Assembly: GCF_900167135.1 (NCBI RefSeq)
Contig: NZ_FUWZ01000003.1
Coordinates: 930,001-994,000 of the forward strand
Source of the DNA: Chitinophaga eiseniae
GTDB lineage: Bacteria; Bacteroidota; Bacteroidia; Chitinophagales; Chitinophagaceae
Reading direction: 5' to 3'
Length of the DNA: 64,000 nucleotides
Below the pieces are notes generated by a model. The model worked only from the letters and a program-made list of their open reading frames with translations. It was not told the DNA's origin and did no database searches. Below are positions 1 to 8,490 of the stretch, in pieces. Numbering within the stretch: the stretch's first letter is position 1; every line of letters begins with the position of its first letter. A program made the position numbers and the translations under genes.

Positions 1-94
1 GGGACAGAATAATTTTTCTCAATATAGAAAACTTTTTATTCTAAATTCGTTTTTACTTAACAATTATATAACATGAAAAATTTCTAAATAATCA

Positions 95-126
95 TTTCGC
101 CAGAACCTACGCCCGTACTAAGTTTG
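95..126 (+). promoter_or_regulatory. Bacteroidota-type promoter of the TolC gene
   Basis: A TTTC element at 95-98 is followed, after 20 bases, by TAAGTTTG at 119-126. This fits the Bacteroidota pattern TTTG / TAnnTTTG. Transcription would begin near 132 and leave a leader of about 80 bases before the ATG at 211. The rest of bases 1-210 is AT-rich and shows no gene. Confidence 0.5.
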
Positions 127-210
127 CAGTGAAATATACGCTTAATAAAACATACTGTTACCATCCCTAAAGAAGAAGAATTTAATGCTGAACATCAATA
201 ATATGAACAG

Positions 211-1527
211 ATGCGAAACACCCTTTTGTTAACCTTACTTTGTTGTGCCATCAACAGCGTTGCTGTCTGTCAGACGAAACTGAACCTGGACCAGTCCTTC
301 TCTTTATTGCTAACACAAAATGAAGACGTACGCCAGGCTAACATCGCTGTATTGCTCGCCCGCGTGGAAGTGAAAGACGCCCGTAACGGCTTTCTCCCCA
401 CGCTGTCATTCGGTGCAGGACATACTTATAATCTCGGGCTTGCTTTCGACCAGATTGCCGGGCAACTGGTGACCGGCAATAAATGGACGAATACTGCCAA
501 TGCGAATATCAGCACGCGCGCCACTGTGTTCCAGGGATTCAGCCAGGTCAATAAACTCAAACAGTCCTTACTGGGCCTGGAAAGTAAAGAGCTCCAAAAA
601 AGTCAGTTAAATCAATCGCTTAAACTGGAACTGCTGTCCAGGTATTTCGATGCTACCGCCAGCCGGTCGTTATATGAAGTCAACCTGAAACAATTACATT
701 TTGCACAACAACAACTGGAAGAGGAGCGCACGAAATATGAGCTGGAGACCAACACGCTGGTGGATGTAACGCAGGCTGAAAGCCAGGTTGCCAATAACGA
801 GCTGAACAGCATTGTCAGCAATACAGCTTACAACAGCAGCCTTATTGCGCTCAAGCAGGTGCTGGGGATACCGTTGACAGACTCGGTATTCCTGGAAACA
901 CCTAACCTGGAAATAGGGGCGCCGGGTGACCAGATGCCCGGTGGTACACCATCACAGGACCCATCCGTCAAATTGGCCGAACTGTCCGTTCGCCAATCTA
1001 CTTTGAATTTAAAATCTGCGAAAGCGCCCTATTACCCTACCCTGAGTTTCTTCGGTGCATACGGCACCAACTATTCTTCCGTTCGCAGGGATTATGGAAG
1101 CGATCATTACATGCCATTCTGGACGCAGGCCGATCAGAACAGGTCCCTCAACTTTGGTCTGTCGCTCAGCTTACCCGTTTTCGATGGTTTTAAAACGCGT
1201 AATAACATCAGCAGGTTAAAACTTGACCTTGAAACCAAACAATCCGTACTGAATAAAGTAAAGACGGAACGGGAGAAAGTGTTGTTGCTCGCTATACAGG
1301 AATATCAAAAATCAGTGAAGGAATACCAGGTATTGCAGGTGCAGCATCATGCGCTGGAAAAAAATTTCTATGCCATGAAAGAGCGGTATGACATTGGTGA
1401 GACCAGCGCCATGGAATATAATAAAGCGTTGCTGGATTATAATGTGGCGGAAACCAATGTAATCAAAGCGAAATACACACTGATGTACAATCTCGAAGTG
1501 ATCAGGGTGCTAAAAGGAGAAAGATAA
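211..1527 (+). CDS. TolC-family outer membrane efflux protein
   Basis: This is an outer membrane channel of the TolC/OEP family, which forms the exit duct of tripartite efflux or type I secretion systems. The 438 residues begin with a signal peptide ending near VAVCQ (about residue 21). Two OEP repeats follow (roughly 25-215 and 245-435), with the long helical stretches rich in Gln, Leu and Glu that build the periplasmic barrel. Length matches the family. No HlyD-type adaptor or inner membrane pump lies downstream, so its partners are either upstream of the window or elsewhere. The gene stands alone before a glycosyltransferase on the same strand. The substrate cannot be read from sequence. 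Confidence 0.9.
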   Translation: MRNTLLLTLLCCAINSVAVCQTKLNLDQSFSLLLTQNEDVRQANIAVLLARVEVKDARNGFLPTLSFGAGHTYNLGLAFDQIAGQLVTGNKWTNTANANISTRATVFQGFSQVNKLKQSLLGLESKELQKSQLNQSLKLELLSRYFDATASRSLYEVNLKQLHFAQQQLEEERTKYELETNTLVDVTQAESQVANNELNSIVSNTAYNSSLIALKQVLGIPLTDSVFLETPNLEIGAPGDQMPGGTPSQDPSVKLAELSVRQSTLNLKSAKAPYYPTLSFFGAYGTNYSSVRRDYGSDHYMPFWTQADQNRSLNFGLSLSLPVFDGFKTRNNISRLKLDLETKQSVLNKVKTEREKVLLLAIQEYQKSVKEYQVLQVQHHALEKNFYAMKERYDIGETSAMEYNKALLDYNVAETNVIKAKYTLMYNLEVIRVLKGER

Positions 1528-1546
1528 TGATCATATCCTATTAATA

Positions 1547-1578
1547 TTTTTCAGATATATCAAACTGTTGTACATTCG
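1547..1578 (+). promoter_or_regulatory. Probable promoter of the family-10 glycosyltransferase
   Basis: TTTT at 1547-1550 and TACATTCG at 1571-1578 are separated by 20 bases, one mismatch each from the Bacteroidota consensus. They would give a leader of about 57 bases before the ATG at 1642, so the glycosyltransferase need not depend on the TolC promoter. Confidence 0.4.
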
Positions 1579-1641
1579 CGCCGCTGTATTATAGCAGGGC
1601 ATTCCTCCTGATACCAGCCATCATAACCTTGCAACTGTCAC

Positions 1642-2601
1642 ATGAAATTGAACTTCTGGAATCATTTGTTTAAAACGGATGACCACTATACCTACAACCC
1701 ATTGGAAAACGGCGTAGAAGTGCTTAATTTCTGGCCTGGCCAGGCTTCCAAAGATTTATGGCTGTATCAGTTCGTCACCGCCAGGTTCGGGGATATTCTG
1801 AACAAAAAAAATTCGCTGCTGCTGGCTTCTCTCTTCGGAGAAAAATCTCATATCCGGAAAAGCCCGTCCGGAACCAAAGTGTTTTTCTCCGGTGAAAACC
1901 TGACCAGGTTTCCCAAATATGCTGATTACTGTACAGACTTTGTTGATCTCGCTATAGGGTTCGACGATATCCGGCGGCCTGGTTATATCAGGTTTCCGTT
2001 GTGGTTACTGTTCCTGTTTGAACCCGGAAGCACCTATGATACGATTAAAGCCCGAATGGAAAACATCTCCCGGGACATAAAGGACATCGTTCCCGGTAAA
2101 CAACAGTTTTGTTCACTGATTTGCAGCCACGACAAAAACGGGAACAGGAAAAAGTTGTTCAACCTGCTGAGTACTGTTGACAAGGTAGACAGCGCAGGCA
2201 GGTTTCTGAATAATACCCGGGCACTGAAGGAAGAATACCACGATAACAAAGTGGATTTTCTCCGGCAGTACAGGTTCAACATATGCCCGGAGAACACTAA
2301 CAGGAACGGCTATGTGACGGAGAAGGTGTTTGAAGCCATTATGTGTGGCTGCATCCCGGTCTACTGGGGAGCCGGCAACCATCCGGAGCCGGAAATTCTT
2401 AACAGGGAAGCGATCCTTTTTTACAACGAAAAAAATCCACAGGCGCTTTCAAAGCGGGTGAAAACGTTGCAGGCCAACCCGCAAGCCTATACGGATTTTG
2501 CCATGCAGGACAGGTTTCAGCCCGGTGCGGCGGACCGTATCTATGAAATGTTCGTTGCATTGGAAAAAGGGATCGGGGAAAAATTACTGAAGCGTCGCTA
2601 A
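1642..2601 (+). CDS. Glycosyltransferase family 10 (fucosyltransferase-like) protein
   Basis: A probable GDP-fucose-dependent alpha-1,3/1,4-fucosyltransferase of CAZy family GT10, acting in the cytoplasm on an envelope glycan or O-antigen acceptor. The diagnostic donor-binding segment lies at about residues 213-247: an F-x-x-x-x-EN core, then GYVTEKVFEA and GCIPVYWGA. This corresponds to the bacterial FucT motif with the conserved Glu, Lys and Gly residues. The N-terminal half (1-150) is less conserved, as usual for the acceptor-binding domain. The protein has 319 residues and no signal peptide or membrane anchor. It has its own likely promoter and a shared bidirectional terminator after it. 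No other glycan genes are adjacent, so the acceptor is unknown. Confidence 0.85.
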   Translation: MKLNFWNHLFKTDDHYTYNPLENGVEVLNFWPGQASKDLWLYQFVTARFGDILNKKNSLLLASLFGEKSHIRKSPSGTKVFFSGENLTRFPKYADYCTDFVDLAIGFDDIRRPGYIRFPLWLLFLFEPGSTYDTIKARMENISRDIKDIVPGKQQFCSLICSHDKNGNRKKLFNLLSTVDKVDSAGRFLNNTRALKEEYHDNKVDFLRQYRFNICPENTNRNGYVTEKVFEAIMCGCIPVYWGAGNHPEPEILNREAILFYNEKNPQALSKRVKTLQANPQAYTDFAMQDRFQPGAADRIYEMFVALEKGIGEKLLKRR

Positions 2602-2629
2602 CGAATCATCTGAACATTACACACATAAG

Positions 2630-2662
2630 AAAGCGGGTCCGTAAAAGATACAGACCCGCTTT
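2630..2662. terminator. Bidirectional terminator between convergent genes
   Basis: AAAGCGGGTC at 2630-2639 pairs with GACCCGCTTT at 2653-2662, a perfect 10-bp stem with a 13-base loop. It lies between the plus-strand glycosyltransferase and the minus-strand YceI gene and can serve both. Confidence 0.8.
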
Positions 2663-2676
2663 GTTTTCTAAAGAAC

Positions 2677-3351
2677 TTACTTTTTGGCCGCTTTCAGGCT
2701 AAAACCAATTTCAACATCTTTGCTGATCATCCAGTTTTCAGGGCTGCCTTCTGTTTTGTAGCTGATACCCCAGGCAGATCTGTCGATGACAAATTTTGCG
2801 TTGGCTACAACGTCGTTTGCGCCCACGGTAATCTGTGCAGGGAAGGTAATGTTCAGGGTGCTGTCTTTCAGGGTCAGGTTGCCGCTGATAAGATTAGTGG
2901 CGCCCGGAAGCAGGCTTTTCTGTTTGGAGCTGTCGTAGGGAGCAACGCCGGTAATAACGAATTTTGCGGACGGGTACTTTGCCACGTCAAAAAAGTCACC
3001 GCTTTTCAGATGGCCTTCCAGGTCGGCGGGTTTCTTTTCCGGCTCAGTAATAGAGGCAGGATCTACTGCCAGCGCATTCAGGTCAACATTAAAGCTGCCG
3101 CTGCTGACTGCACCATTTTCTACGTTGAGTGTACCATCGGTTACCTTGATAGTTCCAAAACGCGGAGCAAATCCACCTTTGTGGGTGGCGCGCCATTGAA
3201 CGGCAGTGGTAGCGGTGTCAATTACATAAGCTGCGCCGGTGGCCACAGCCGCTTCTTTCTTTTCTTCGGTCTTCGCCTGGTCGGTAGAAGCGCCGCCACC
3301 ACAGGCAGCCAGCGTCATCAGCAAGACAATTGCAGGTACTGTTTGTTTCAT
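2677..3351 (-). CDS. YceI-family lipoprotein
   Basis: A periplasmic or membrane-anchored lipocalin-like protein of the YceI family, whose members bind polyisoprenoids or other amphiphiles in a beta-barrel. The N-terminus is a lipoprotein signal with a lipobox (LAAC, acylated Cys17) followed by GGG. The YceI domain spans roughly residues 40-222 and shows the expected ending, with WGISYKTEG and a final beta-hairpin. The 224-residue length includes a charged linker (about 25-38) typical of Bacteroidota versions. The gene is monocistronic and ends at a hairpin shared with the converging glycosyltransferase. The ligand is unknown; related proteins are induced by osmotic or alkaline stress. Confidence 0.88.
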   Translation of the reverse strand: MKQTVPAIVLLMTLAACGGGASTDQAKTEEKKEAAVATGAAYVIDTATTAVQWRATHKGGFAPRFGTIKVTDGTLNVENGAVSSGSFNVDLNALAVDPASITEPEKKPADLEGHLKSGDFFDVAKYPSAKFVITGVAPYDSSKQKSLLPGATNLISGNLTLKDSTLNITFPAQITVGANDVVANAKFVIDRSAWGISYKTEGSPENWMISKDVEIGFSLKAAKK

Positions 3352-3448
3352 AAATAAATTAAGTTAAAACTATAAACGCCTCAATTTAATCGATTAGATT
3401 CAAATAGCGACCAAATACATCGAAAAATATCAATATCTAACAATTTCA

Positions 3449-3697
3449 TTACATTCTTTTCCTGTAAGCCATCAGGTCAGCCTCCACCATTTTTTGCAGG
3501 GCGCCGCTCTGTAGTACGCTTTCATCATGAATTTCACGGTAGCGGGATAGCTTACCGGTACCTAACAGGATACCGGCGGGATCAGGCAACTCATTGCCTT
3601 TGTAGAAGCCCGGCTTTAAGTTACCATAAAAAACTTTTATGGCTATATTCGCGCCGAACGCATCATAGCCATGGATGAGATAACAGCTTTCCTGCAA
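3449..3697 (-). pseudogene. Remnant of a DUF1801-type protein (C-terminal part)
   Basis: An 82-residue frame whose last 60 residues resemble the C-terminal half of DUF1801 (YdhG-like) proteins, around GFYKGNELPDPAG and GTGKLSRYREI. Intact DUF1801 proteins have a further 50-70 residues at the N-terminus that are absent here. The first 20 residues lie antisense to the start of the crp-like gene and do not look like the family. The likely reading is a 5'-truncated fragment left by a rearrangement that placed the regulator next to it. A short functional protein cannot be excluded. Confidence 0.45.
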
Positions 3698-4258
3698 ACA
3701 AAGGCCGGACCTTCTTTCCAGCCGGATGGTCCTGAATGGGCCGGGCTTATCGACAGCGCTGAGGTGCGCACCTATAAAAAGAACGCCATCATTCTTAAAA
3801 GGGGCAAGCGCAGCGAAGAAGTATTACTGATAACAGCCGGCATTGTGGCCTCCGAATTCAGCGCAGAAGACAAAACCGTTATCGGCCGTTTTTTTCCTCC
3901 GGGTACCCTGTGCACCAATTTTGATAGCCTGCTGACGCAGGTCCCTTCCCGTTTTCAGATCATCAGCATCACCCCCTGTACCGTCATCAGCATCCCCGCC
4001 GTAGAATTTCTGCGGCACTACTACCGAAGCAATGGCCCCGGCGTACTATTCAGAAAAATGATACTGGAAATCATGGCGGAAGATATCTGGCTGACAGACA
4101 TGAAACTCCTGTACAGCAAAGAAGAGATGGTATATCAGCTACGGGAGCATTACCCCGATATTATCCGGCTGGTACCTTATAAATACATTGCCATGTACCT
4201 CGGCATTACCGCGGAAGCCTATAGCCGCATACTGAAAAAAAGCAGGCATAAAACTTAA
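3671..4258 (+). CDS. Crp/Fnr-family transcriptional regulator
   Basis: A cyclic-nucleotide-binding-fold regulator of 195 residues. A cNMP-like beta-roll covers about residues 15-125, without the arginine-containing cAMP phosphate cassette. A long dimer helix follows, then a short helix-turn-helix at about 165-190 (VPYKYIAMYLGIT...). Bacteroidota regulators of this class often sit beside the small operon they control, and this one lies 78 bases upstream of the two DAPG-hydrolase-like genes and their exporter. A -7-like TATATTCG at 3644-3651 precedes the ATG and lies inside the DUF1801 remnant. A role in sensing a phenolic compound is inference from position only. Confidence 0.85.
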   Translation: MDEITAFLQTKAGPSFQPDGPEWAGLIDSAEVRTYKKNAIILKRGKRSEEVLLITAGIVASEFSAEDKTVIGRFFPPGTLCTNFDSLLTQVPSRFQIISITPCTVISIPAVEFLRHYYRSNGPGVLFRKMILEIMAEDIWLTDMKLLYSKEEMVYQLREHYPDIIRLVPYKYIAMYLGITAEAYSRILKKSRHKT

Positions 4259-4269
4259 CTCAGATCAAG

Positions 4270-4299
4270 TTTTCCAACCTCCCGTCAGATCTACATTTG
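4270..4299 (+). promoter_or_regulatory. Promoter of the DAPG-hydrolase/MFS unit
   Basis: TTTT/TTTC at 4270-4274 and a perfect -7 box TACATTTG at 4292-4299, spaced by 17-18 bases. Transcription would begin near 4306, about 30 bases before the ATG at 4337. The unit therefore has its own promoter, separate from that of the Crp-like regulator. Confidence 0.6.
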
Positions 4300-4336
4300 A
4301 GCTGTCAAATTCATCGTTCCTTAAAAAGAAGATCAT

Positions 4337-5038
4337 ATGAAAAAAAGTACAGCCATAGAGAAAGAACTGTTTACGGATATTGATCAGTTATTATCCACCC
4401 GGCCCATGCCGTTGGAGACAGGTATCCGCCGGTTACCCAACGGTATGCTGCAGGTATCTGTGAGGACTGACCTTCACGGTTGCAGCGGCCGGATGGTCAA
4501 CTGGTGGTTTACTTTTTTTGAAACTACCCAGCATATCAAATGGTGGCATCCGCATGACCACGTATTACACGGCGGCTGGGACCAGTACTGGAAGCGGAAT
4601 GAAAATTATATAGGCGCTACGATTCACGCCACCGAGTCGCTGGGCAGTATTCCGCCGGTGCCTGCCACCATCAGGTTCCATCATCCGGCCGAGGTATTCA
4701 ACCCACATCTGCTGGAAGTGGCGTACGCCCGCAATGAAGTATCTGCCGCTGTATATGCCCGCATCGGTTTCGGCAAAGACACGCCACTGGATGCTGATGG
4801 TGATCCGCTGGACGGCTACATGTTCCACATTCTGCGCGACACACCATGGGGCTGCGTGCTGCGGAGCCGTTTTTATCTGGGCGCAGCAGCCACAGATCCG
4901 CAACATGCTGTTCCTGACGAAACAGGCTTACAGCTGATGGTGCATTGTTATTCAGAGTTCAGTTACCTCTCCCGTTTCCTGCCTTCACTGTATTATGCAG
5001 AAAACAAAAACGGCGACAGCGCCCCATTGCCCTGGTAG
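4337..5038 (+). CDS. 2,4-diacetylphloroglucinol-hydrolase-like (PhlG family) protein
   Basis: A member of the DAPG hydrolase/phloretin hydrolase family. These zinc enzymes cleave a C-C bond between an acyl group and a phloroglucinol ring. The 233 residues keep the four probable zinc ligands: His71 in WWHPHDH, Glu100 in HATESLG, and His203 and Glu207 in the HCYSE motif (H-x3-E), in the order known for PhlG. The protein is shorter than Pseudomonas PhlG (about 290 residues) because the N-terminus is reduced. It starts the unit; an MFS transporter begins 27 bases downstream and a paralogue follows. The substrate is probably an acylated phenol or a related beta-diketone, but is unproven. Confidence 0.75.
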   Translation: MKKSTAIEKELFTDIDQLLSTRPMPLETGIRRLPNGMLQVSVRTDLHGCSGRMVNWWFTFFETTQHIKWWHPHDHVLHGGWDQYWKRNENYIGATIHATESLGSIPPVPATIRFHHPAEVFNPHLLEVAYARNEVSAAVYARIGFGKDTPLDADGDPLDGYMFHILRDTPWGCVLRSRFYLGAAATDPQHAVPDETGLQLMVHCYSEFSYLSRFLPSLYYAENKNGDSAPLPW

Positions 5039-5065
5039 CTTTCCTTTCATGCTTACTTAACATTT

Positions 5066-6187
5066 ATGCAGCAACTATCTGTAGCTGGCGCTACTACCCT
5101 CCTGCTCACCAGCTGCCTTACCATTATGGTAGGCACCGCGATCGCCCCATCGCTACATGTCATAGCACCGCAGCTACATATGGGCACTATGGGCAGCTGG
5201 CTGATCACCCTCCCATCGCTGGGCGTGGTGGTGTTCTCTCCTTTCACCGGCGCATTCATAGACCGGCGGGGCGCCTATAGTGTTATGCAGGCGGGCCTTG
5301 CCGGCTACGGCCTGCTGGGCGTTGCGGCTATATTTCCACTTCCGCCGCCGGCGATACTTTGTATACGTTTTTTGCTGGGCGGCGCTACCGCAGCGATCAT
5401 GTCTGCCGGCACCGCGCTGCTGGCCATCCATTTCCGGGGTGCGGCAAGGTTGAAAATCATGGCCGCACAGGGTATGGCCATTGAACTGGGCGGAGCGTTC
5501 TTTCTGGTCGCAGGTGGCATACTTGGCGATATCGACTGGCGGTTACCTTTCTCCATCTACCTGCTGGCATGGGTGCTATGGCTTTTACTCGCAGGTTGTG
5601 TGCCTAAGGGCGCGCAGCCCGTGGTAGCAGAGAATGCCGGCAGTCAGTCGGTGCCGCCATCGGTATACCCTGTTGTGGCCGGAGCGGCAGCCGCCATGTT
5701 ACTCTTTTTCACCTGCATCCTTGAACTACCCGGACTACTCCATCGCCGGGTGCAGTTCAGCGCCACGCAGACCGGCTGCTATATGGGCGCCATTTCCCTC
5801 CTGGCAGTAGTAGCGGCAGGCTGCCTAACGGTCATGGTAAAACGTACTTCAGCAAGGTCTACGCTCATCACTGGTTTTGCTCTGCTGGCAGCCGGCAACC
5901 TGCTGCTGAGCGGCGGCGAGCGCCTCGCGCCACTATTGCTGGCAGCCATATGCCTTGGCAGCGGTTTCGGATTCACCATACCACTGCTAAACCATATGAC
6001 CGTCAACCTGAGTACGGCCGAAAACCGGGGCGCCAGCCTTGGGTATTATGCCATGGCCGTTTTCGGCGGGCAGTTCCTCGCCGTCTTCGTCGTGATGTTG
6101 CCGCATCTGTTCCTGTTTACCGGCATCGGCGGACTTATCATCTCCCTGATGATCATCATATCAACAAAAACAATTAAAACATCCTGA
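5066..6187 (+). CDS. MFS transporter (drug exporter-like)
   Basis: A major facilitator superfamily permease of 373 residues with about 11-12 hydrophobic segments. The motif-A region between TM2 and TM3 reads PFTGAFIDRRGAY, a variant of the G-x-x-x-D-R-x-G-R signature of exporters. It lies between two PhlG-like hydrolase genes, 27 bases after the first and 11 bases before the second, so all three are surely co-transcribed. A likely job is to export (or import) the same acylphenol-type compound or its product. It is slightly shorter than the usual 400 residues, mostly in the C-terminal end. Direction of transport is not visible from sequence. Confidence 0.85.
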   Translation: MQQLSVAGATTLLLTSCLTIMVGTAIAPSLHVIAPQLHMGTMGSWLITLPSLGVVVFSPFTGAFIDRRGAYSVMQAGLAGYGLLGVAAIFPLPPPAILCIRFLLGGATAAIMSAGTALLAIHFRGAARLKIMAAQGMAIELGGAFFLVAGGILGDIDWRLPFSIYLLAWVLWLLLAGCVPKGAQPVVAENAGSQSVPPSVYPVVAGAAAAMLLFFTCILELPGLLHRRVQFSATQTGCYMGAISLLAVVAAGCLTVMVKRTSARSTLITGFALLAAGNLLLSGGERLAPLLLAAICLGSGFGFTIPLLNHMTVNLSTAENRGASLGYYAMAVFGGQFLAVFVVMLPHLFLFTGIGGLIISLMIIISTKTIKTS

Positions 6188-6198
6188 AATATTTTTTT

Positions 6199-6831
6199 AT
6201 GAAACCAGAAGAAGCAAATCAACTCCTGCAACCCGGCTATCTGCCTTTTGAAGCCGGCTACCAAAGGCTCGACAACGGCATACTGCTCGTAGCCGCCCGC
6301 AGCAGTCTCCTAAACGTAAAAGGTTATATGATCGACTGGTGGTTCAGCTATGTCCATACCACCGAACAGTACAAACAATGGCATCCGCAAGACCATGTGT
6401 TCAGCGACTGGATCGGGGAGCGTGGCACCGGCAGGTATATTGGCGGCACCCACATCGCCTATGAGCGACTGGGAGGAGAGACTGTACACAGGCTGAAGAT
6501 CAATTTCCTCCCGCCTTCTGAACTACTGGATACCGGCCGTTTTGCAGCTGCCGGCGTAAGTACCGCAATACATGCCCGCCTGGGAGAAGCCGGCGCCCCG
6601 GGATGGACCGCCAAAATGGTCCACTTCGTCCGCGATACTCCCTACGGATGTGAAATGAGAAGCCGCTTCTGGCTCGGCTGCTTCGCCGAAAACAATTTGC
6701 TAAACGACTACGAAACACGGGTACGGATATATCCTGATGAAACAGGGAAAGGCCTGCAGCAACATTGCCATGAAGAAATGAGTATCCTCGGACAGTTTCT
6801 GCCGGAGTTGTACAGGGCACATCATCCATGA
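6199..6831 (+). CDS. Second DAPG-hydrolase-like (PhlG family) protein
   Basis: A paralogue of the protein encoded at 4337-5038, 210 residues. It keeps the same predicted zinc ligands: His62 in QWHPQDH, Glu89 in IAYERLGG, and His189 and Glu193 in HCHEE. The shared core also includes a WWF segment after the first strand, an FVRDTPYGCEMRSRFWLG block and the C-terminal FLPELY. Sequence divergence from the first copy is clear outside these blocks, so the pair is an old duplication or an imported pair rather than a recent tandem copy. It could be a heteromeric partner or have a different substrate. It is the last gene of the unit and ends before a strong hairpin at 6891-6927. Confidence 0.75.
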   Translation: MKPEEANQLLQPGYLPFEAGYQRLDNGILLVAARSSLLNVKGYMIDWWFSYVHTTEQYKQWHPQDHVFSDWIGERGTGRYIGGTHIAYERLGGETVHRLKINFLPPSELLDTGRFAAAGVSTAIHARLGEAGAPGWTAKMVHFVRDTPYGCEMRSRFWLGCFAENNLLNDYETRVRIYPDETGKGLQQHCHEEMSILGQFLPELYRAHHP

Positions 6832-6890
6832 TCGGCAACCTGCTGTACCGGAAAAACAAACATCGATAATGTCCGCTATAAAAGTATAAA

Positions 6891-6927
6891 ACCGGAATAA
6901 GACCGCTGGCAGCAGTCCTATTCCGGT
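6891..6927. terminator. Bidirectional terminator
   Basis: ACCGGAATA at 6891-6899 pairs with TATTCCGGT at 6919-6927, and the inner bases extend the stem. It separates the plus-strand hydrolase/MFS unit from the converging minus-strand gene ending at 6950. Confidence 0.75.
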
Positions 6928-6949
6928 CGCTTCGTACTAACGATGCCGG

Positions 6950-7543
6950 TTAATCTTTTTTCTTACCGATCATCCTGCCCAGCTCTTTGCCGGCTTTGGA
7001 ATAGGCTACGCCGATGCGTGGCCCGGTGGCAAACTGCCCTTTGCCGGCCCTCACATCATCCATGATGATCTTGCAGATGGATTTTTTCATATTGTCTTTA
7101 TCGAACACCTCCACATCCAGGTTCACGCCCGCTTTATGGGAAGCGATGCCTACATTGTACCCTGGCTCGATAAATTTGGTGCTTACCACCATTACATATT
7201 TTGTGGCAGCGGTACTGTCGTCCGTTAGTTTAATTTCCGCAAATTGTGTGAAGGATTCTTTAAACTGCGGCTCATAGTATTTTTTCCGGTCGCCCAGCCA
7301 TGCTTCCTCCCAGGCCACACCTGAGCCTGGTTCTTTGGCTTCTTTTTCCGCTTTTTTTCTTTTGATGTAGTTGGCTTCTCTGCCTTCTTCACCGACCACC
7401 ATTTTGTTGTACATAAAACGGACCTGCATGTCCGTAACGCCTTTCAGGAAATCCAGTTTGCCTTTAACGAGGTCCTGGCCTTTCAGGAGGCCTGGGGCCA
7501 CTACAGCCGCCATCATCAGCAGCAGGGGAATAACTTTTTTCAT
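6950..7543 (-). CDS. Conserved secreted protein of unknown function
   Basis: The 197 residues start with a clear signal peptide (cleaved near LKGQ, about residue 22) and so are exported. The mature part has mixed alpha/beta character with many Lys, including an acidic/basic stretch around residues 55-75, and an ending rich in Lys and Gly. No family was recognised. Proteins of this general kind are common in Chitinophagaceae. A -7-like box TATCTTTA (minus strand, 7567-7574) stands 24 bases before the ATG. It is monocistronic and shares a terminator with the hydrolase/MFS unit. No function is proposed. Confidence 0.75.
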   Translation of the reverse strand: MKKVIPLLLMMAAVVAPGLLKGQDLVKGKLDFLKGVTDMQVRFMYNKMVVGEEGREANYIKRKKAEKEAKEPGSGVAWEEAWLGDRKKYYEPQFKESFTQFAEIKLTDDSTAATKYVMVVSTKFIEPGYNVGIASHKAGVNLDVEVFDKDNMKKSICKIIMDDVRAGKGQFATGPRIGVAYSKAGKELGRMIGKKKD

Positions 7544-7761
7544 ACAGTTACAGGGATTATTTCAGCTAAAGATATAAAAAGCCGGGATATTCCTTCCTGC
7601 CTGAGACATCATTTACCGTAAAATTATCCTGTAGGCATACTTCTGTTAGCTTGCCCGCCCAATAAGTGGTTGAGTCCCTCTTTTTCAAAGAGCAGCTTAC
7701 CGAATTTTAACCGGGACCATCCTTTTTTTAAGACATAGAAACTACTACCCACCCTAAAAAT

Positions 7762-7793
7762 AAAAGCCGCCCGGAGTGTTCCCGGCGGCTTTT
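7762..7793 (-). terminator. Terminator of the DUF4256 gene
   Basis: AAAAGCCGCC at 7762-7771 pairs with GGCGGCTTTT at 7784-7793, giving a perfect 10-bp stem with a 12-base loop and a U-run in the minus-strand transcript, 21 bases past the stop codon. Confidence 0.8.
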
Positions 7794-7814
7794 CGTATAA
7801 GGCTAAACGTATGT

Positions 7815-8384
7815 TCAGACTTCCAGCGCCCCCCGGAATCCTCTCACAGCGTAATAGGACGAAGCGCCATTGTGATAGGTAAAAACATGGTCATAACGGC
7901 GGTCGCAAAACAACGCGCCACCAAGCTTTCTGATCGCCGGAGGTGTTTCCACCCAGCTGGATGTTTTAAGGTCAAATTTTCCCAGTTGCTGTAATTCGCG
8001 GTATTGTTTTTCGGTCAACAGGGTGATGCCGATCGCTGTTGCCATGTCTACCGCATTATCTGCAGGCTTATGTTCTTTCCTGGATTCCAGCGCTTCCCTG
8101 TCATAGCAGACATTACGACGCCCTGACGGGGTTTCGGCAGCACAATCATAAAAAGTGAACGCTCCCGTTTTTTTATCAAAGGCTACTACGTCCGGCTCTC
8201 CGCCGGTTTCCTCCATGATATGCAGCGACCACAGTTTGTCGCCGGCAGCCGTCAGTCTGGCTGCTACGTCCGCCCATTTCAATCCTTTATGCCGGGGCAT
8301 ATTTTTTTCGAAACGCGTTTTCAGTGTGTCCAGCAGCGTGGCCTGTTGTTCAGACGATAGTTGTTGTTTTTTGCTTTTGTCCAT
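7815..8384 (-). CDS. DUF4256 domain-containing protein
   Basis: A cytoplasmic protein of 189 residues that matches the DUF4256 family along its whole length. Recognisable blocks are WSLHIMEETGGEPDVV, ETPSGRRNVCYDREAL and, near the end, LGGALFCDRRYDHVF and the GFRG ending. The family is widespread in bacteria and has no known activity. It has no signal peptide or membrane segment. The gene is monocistronic with its own terminator. The upstream neighbour is only a decayed permease remnant, so context gives no hint of its role. Confidence 0.85.
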   Translation of the reverse strand: MDKSKKQQLSSEQQATLLDTLKTRFEKNMPRHKGLKWADVAARLTAAGDKLWSLHIMEETGGEPDVVAFDKKTGAFTFYDCAAETPSGRRNVCYDREALESRKEHKPADNAVDMATAIGITLLTEKQYRELQQLGKFDLKTSSWVETPPAIRKLGGALFCDRRYDHVFTYHNGASSYYAVRGFRGALEV

Positions 8385-8490
8385 AATACAATTAGTTTGG
8401 ATGATACAGAATCACCACGTAGGGGAAGCGTGTGGGTTCCGGTGAATAAAATAGTCCGCTCCAAAGATAACAAGCCTGTTAAAACCGAAC

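Noticed and set aside
4945..5280. A 111-residue frame overlapping the MFS start
   Set aside because: Overlaps two well-supported genes in another frame and has no domain.
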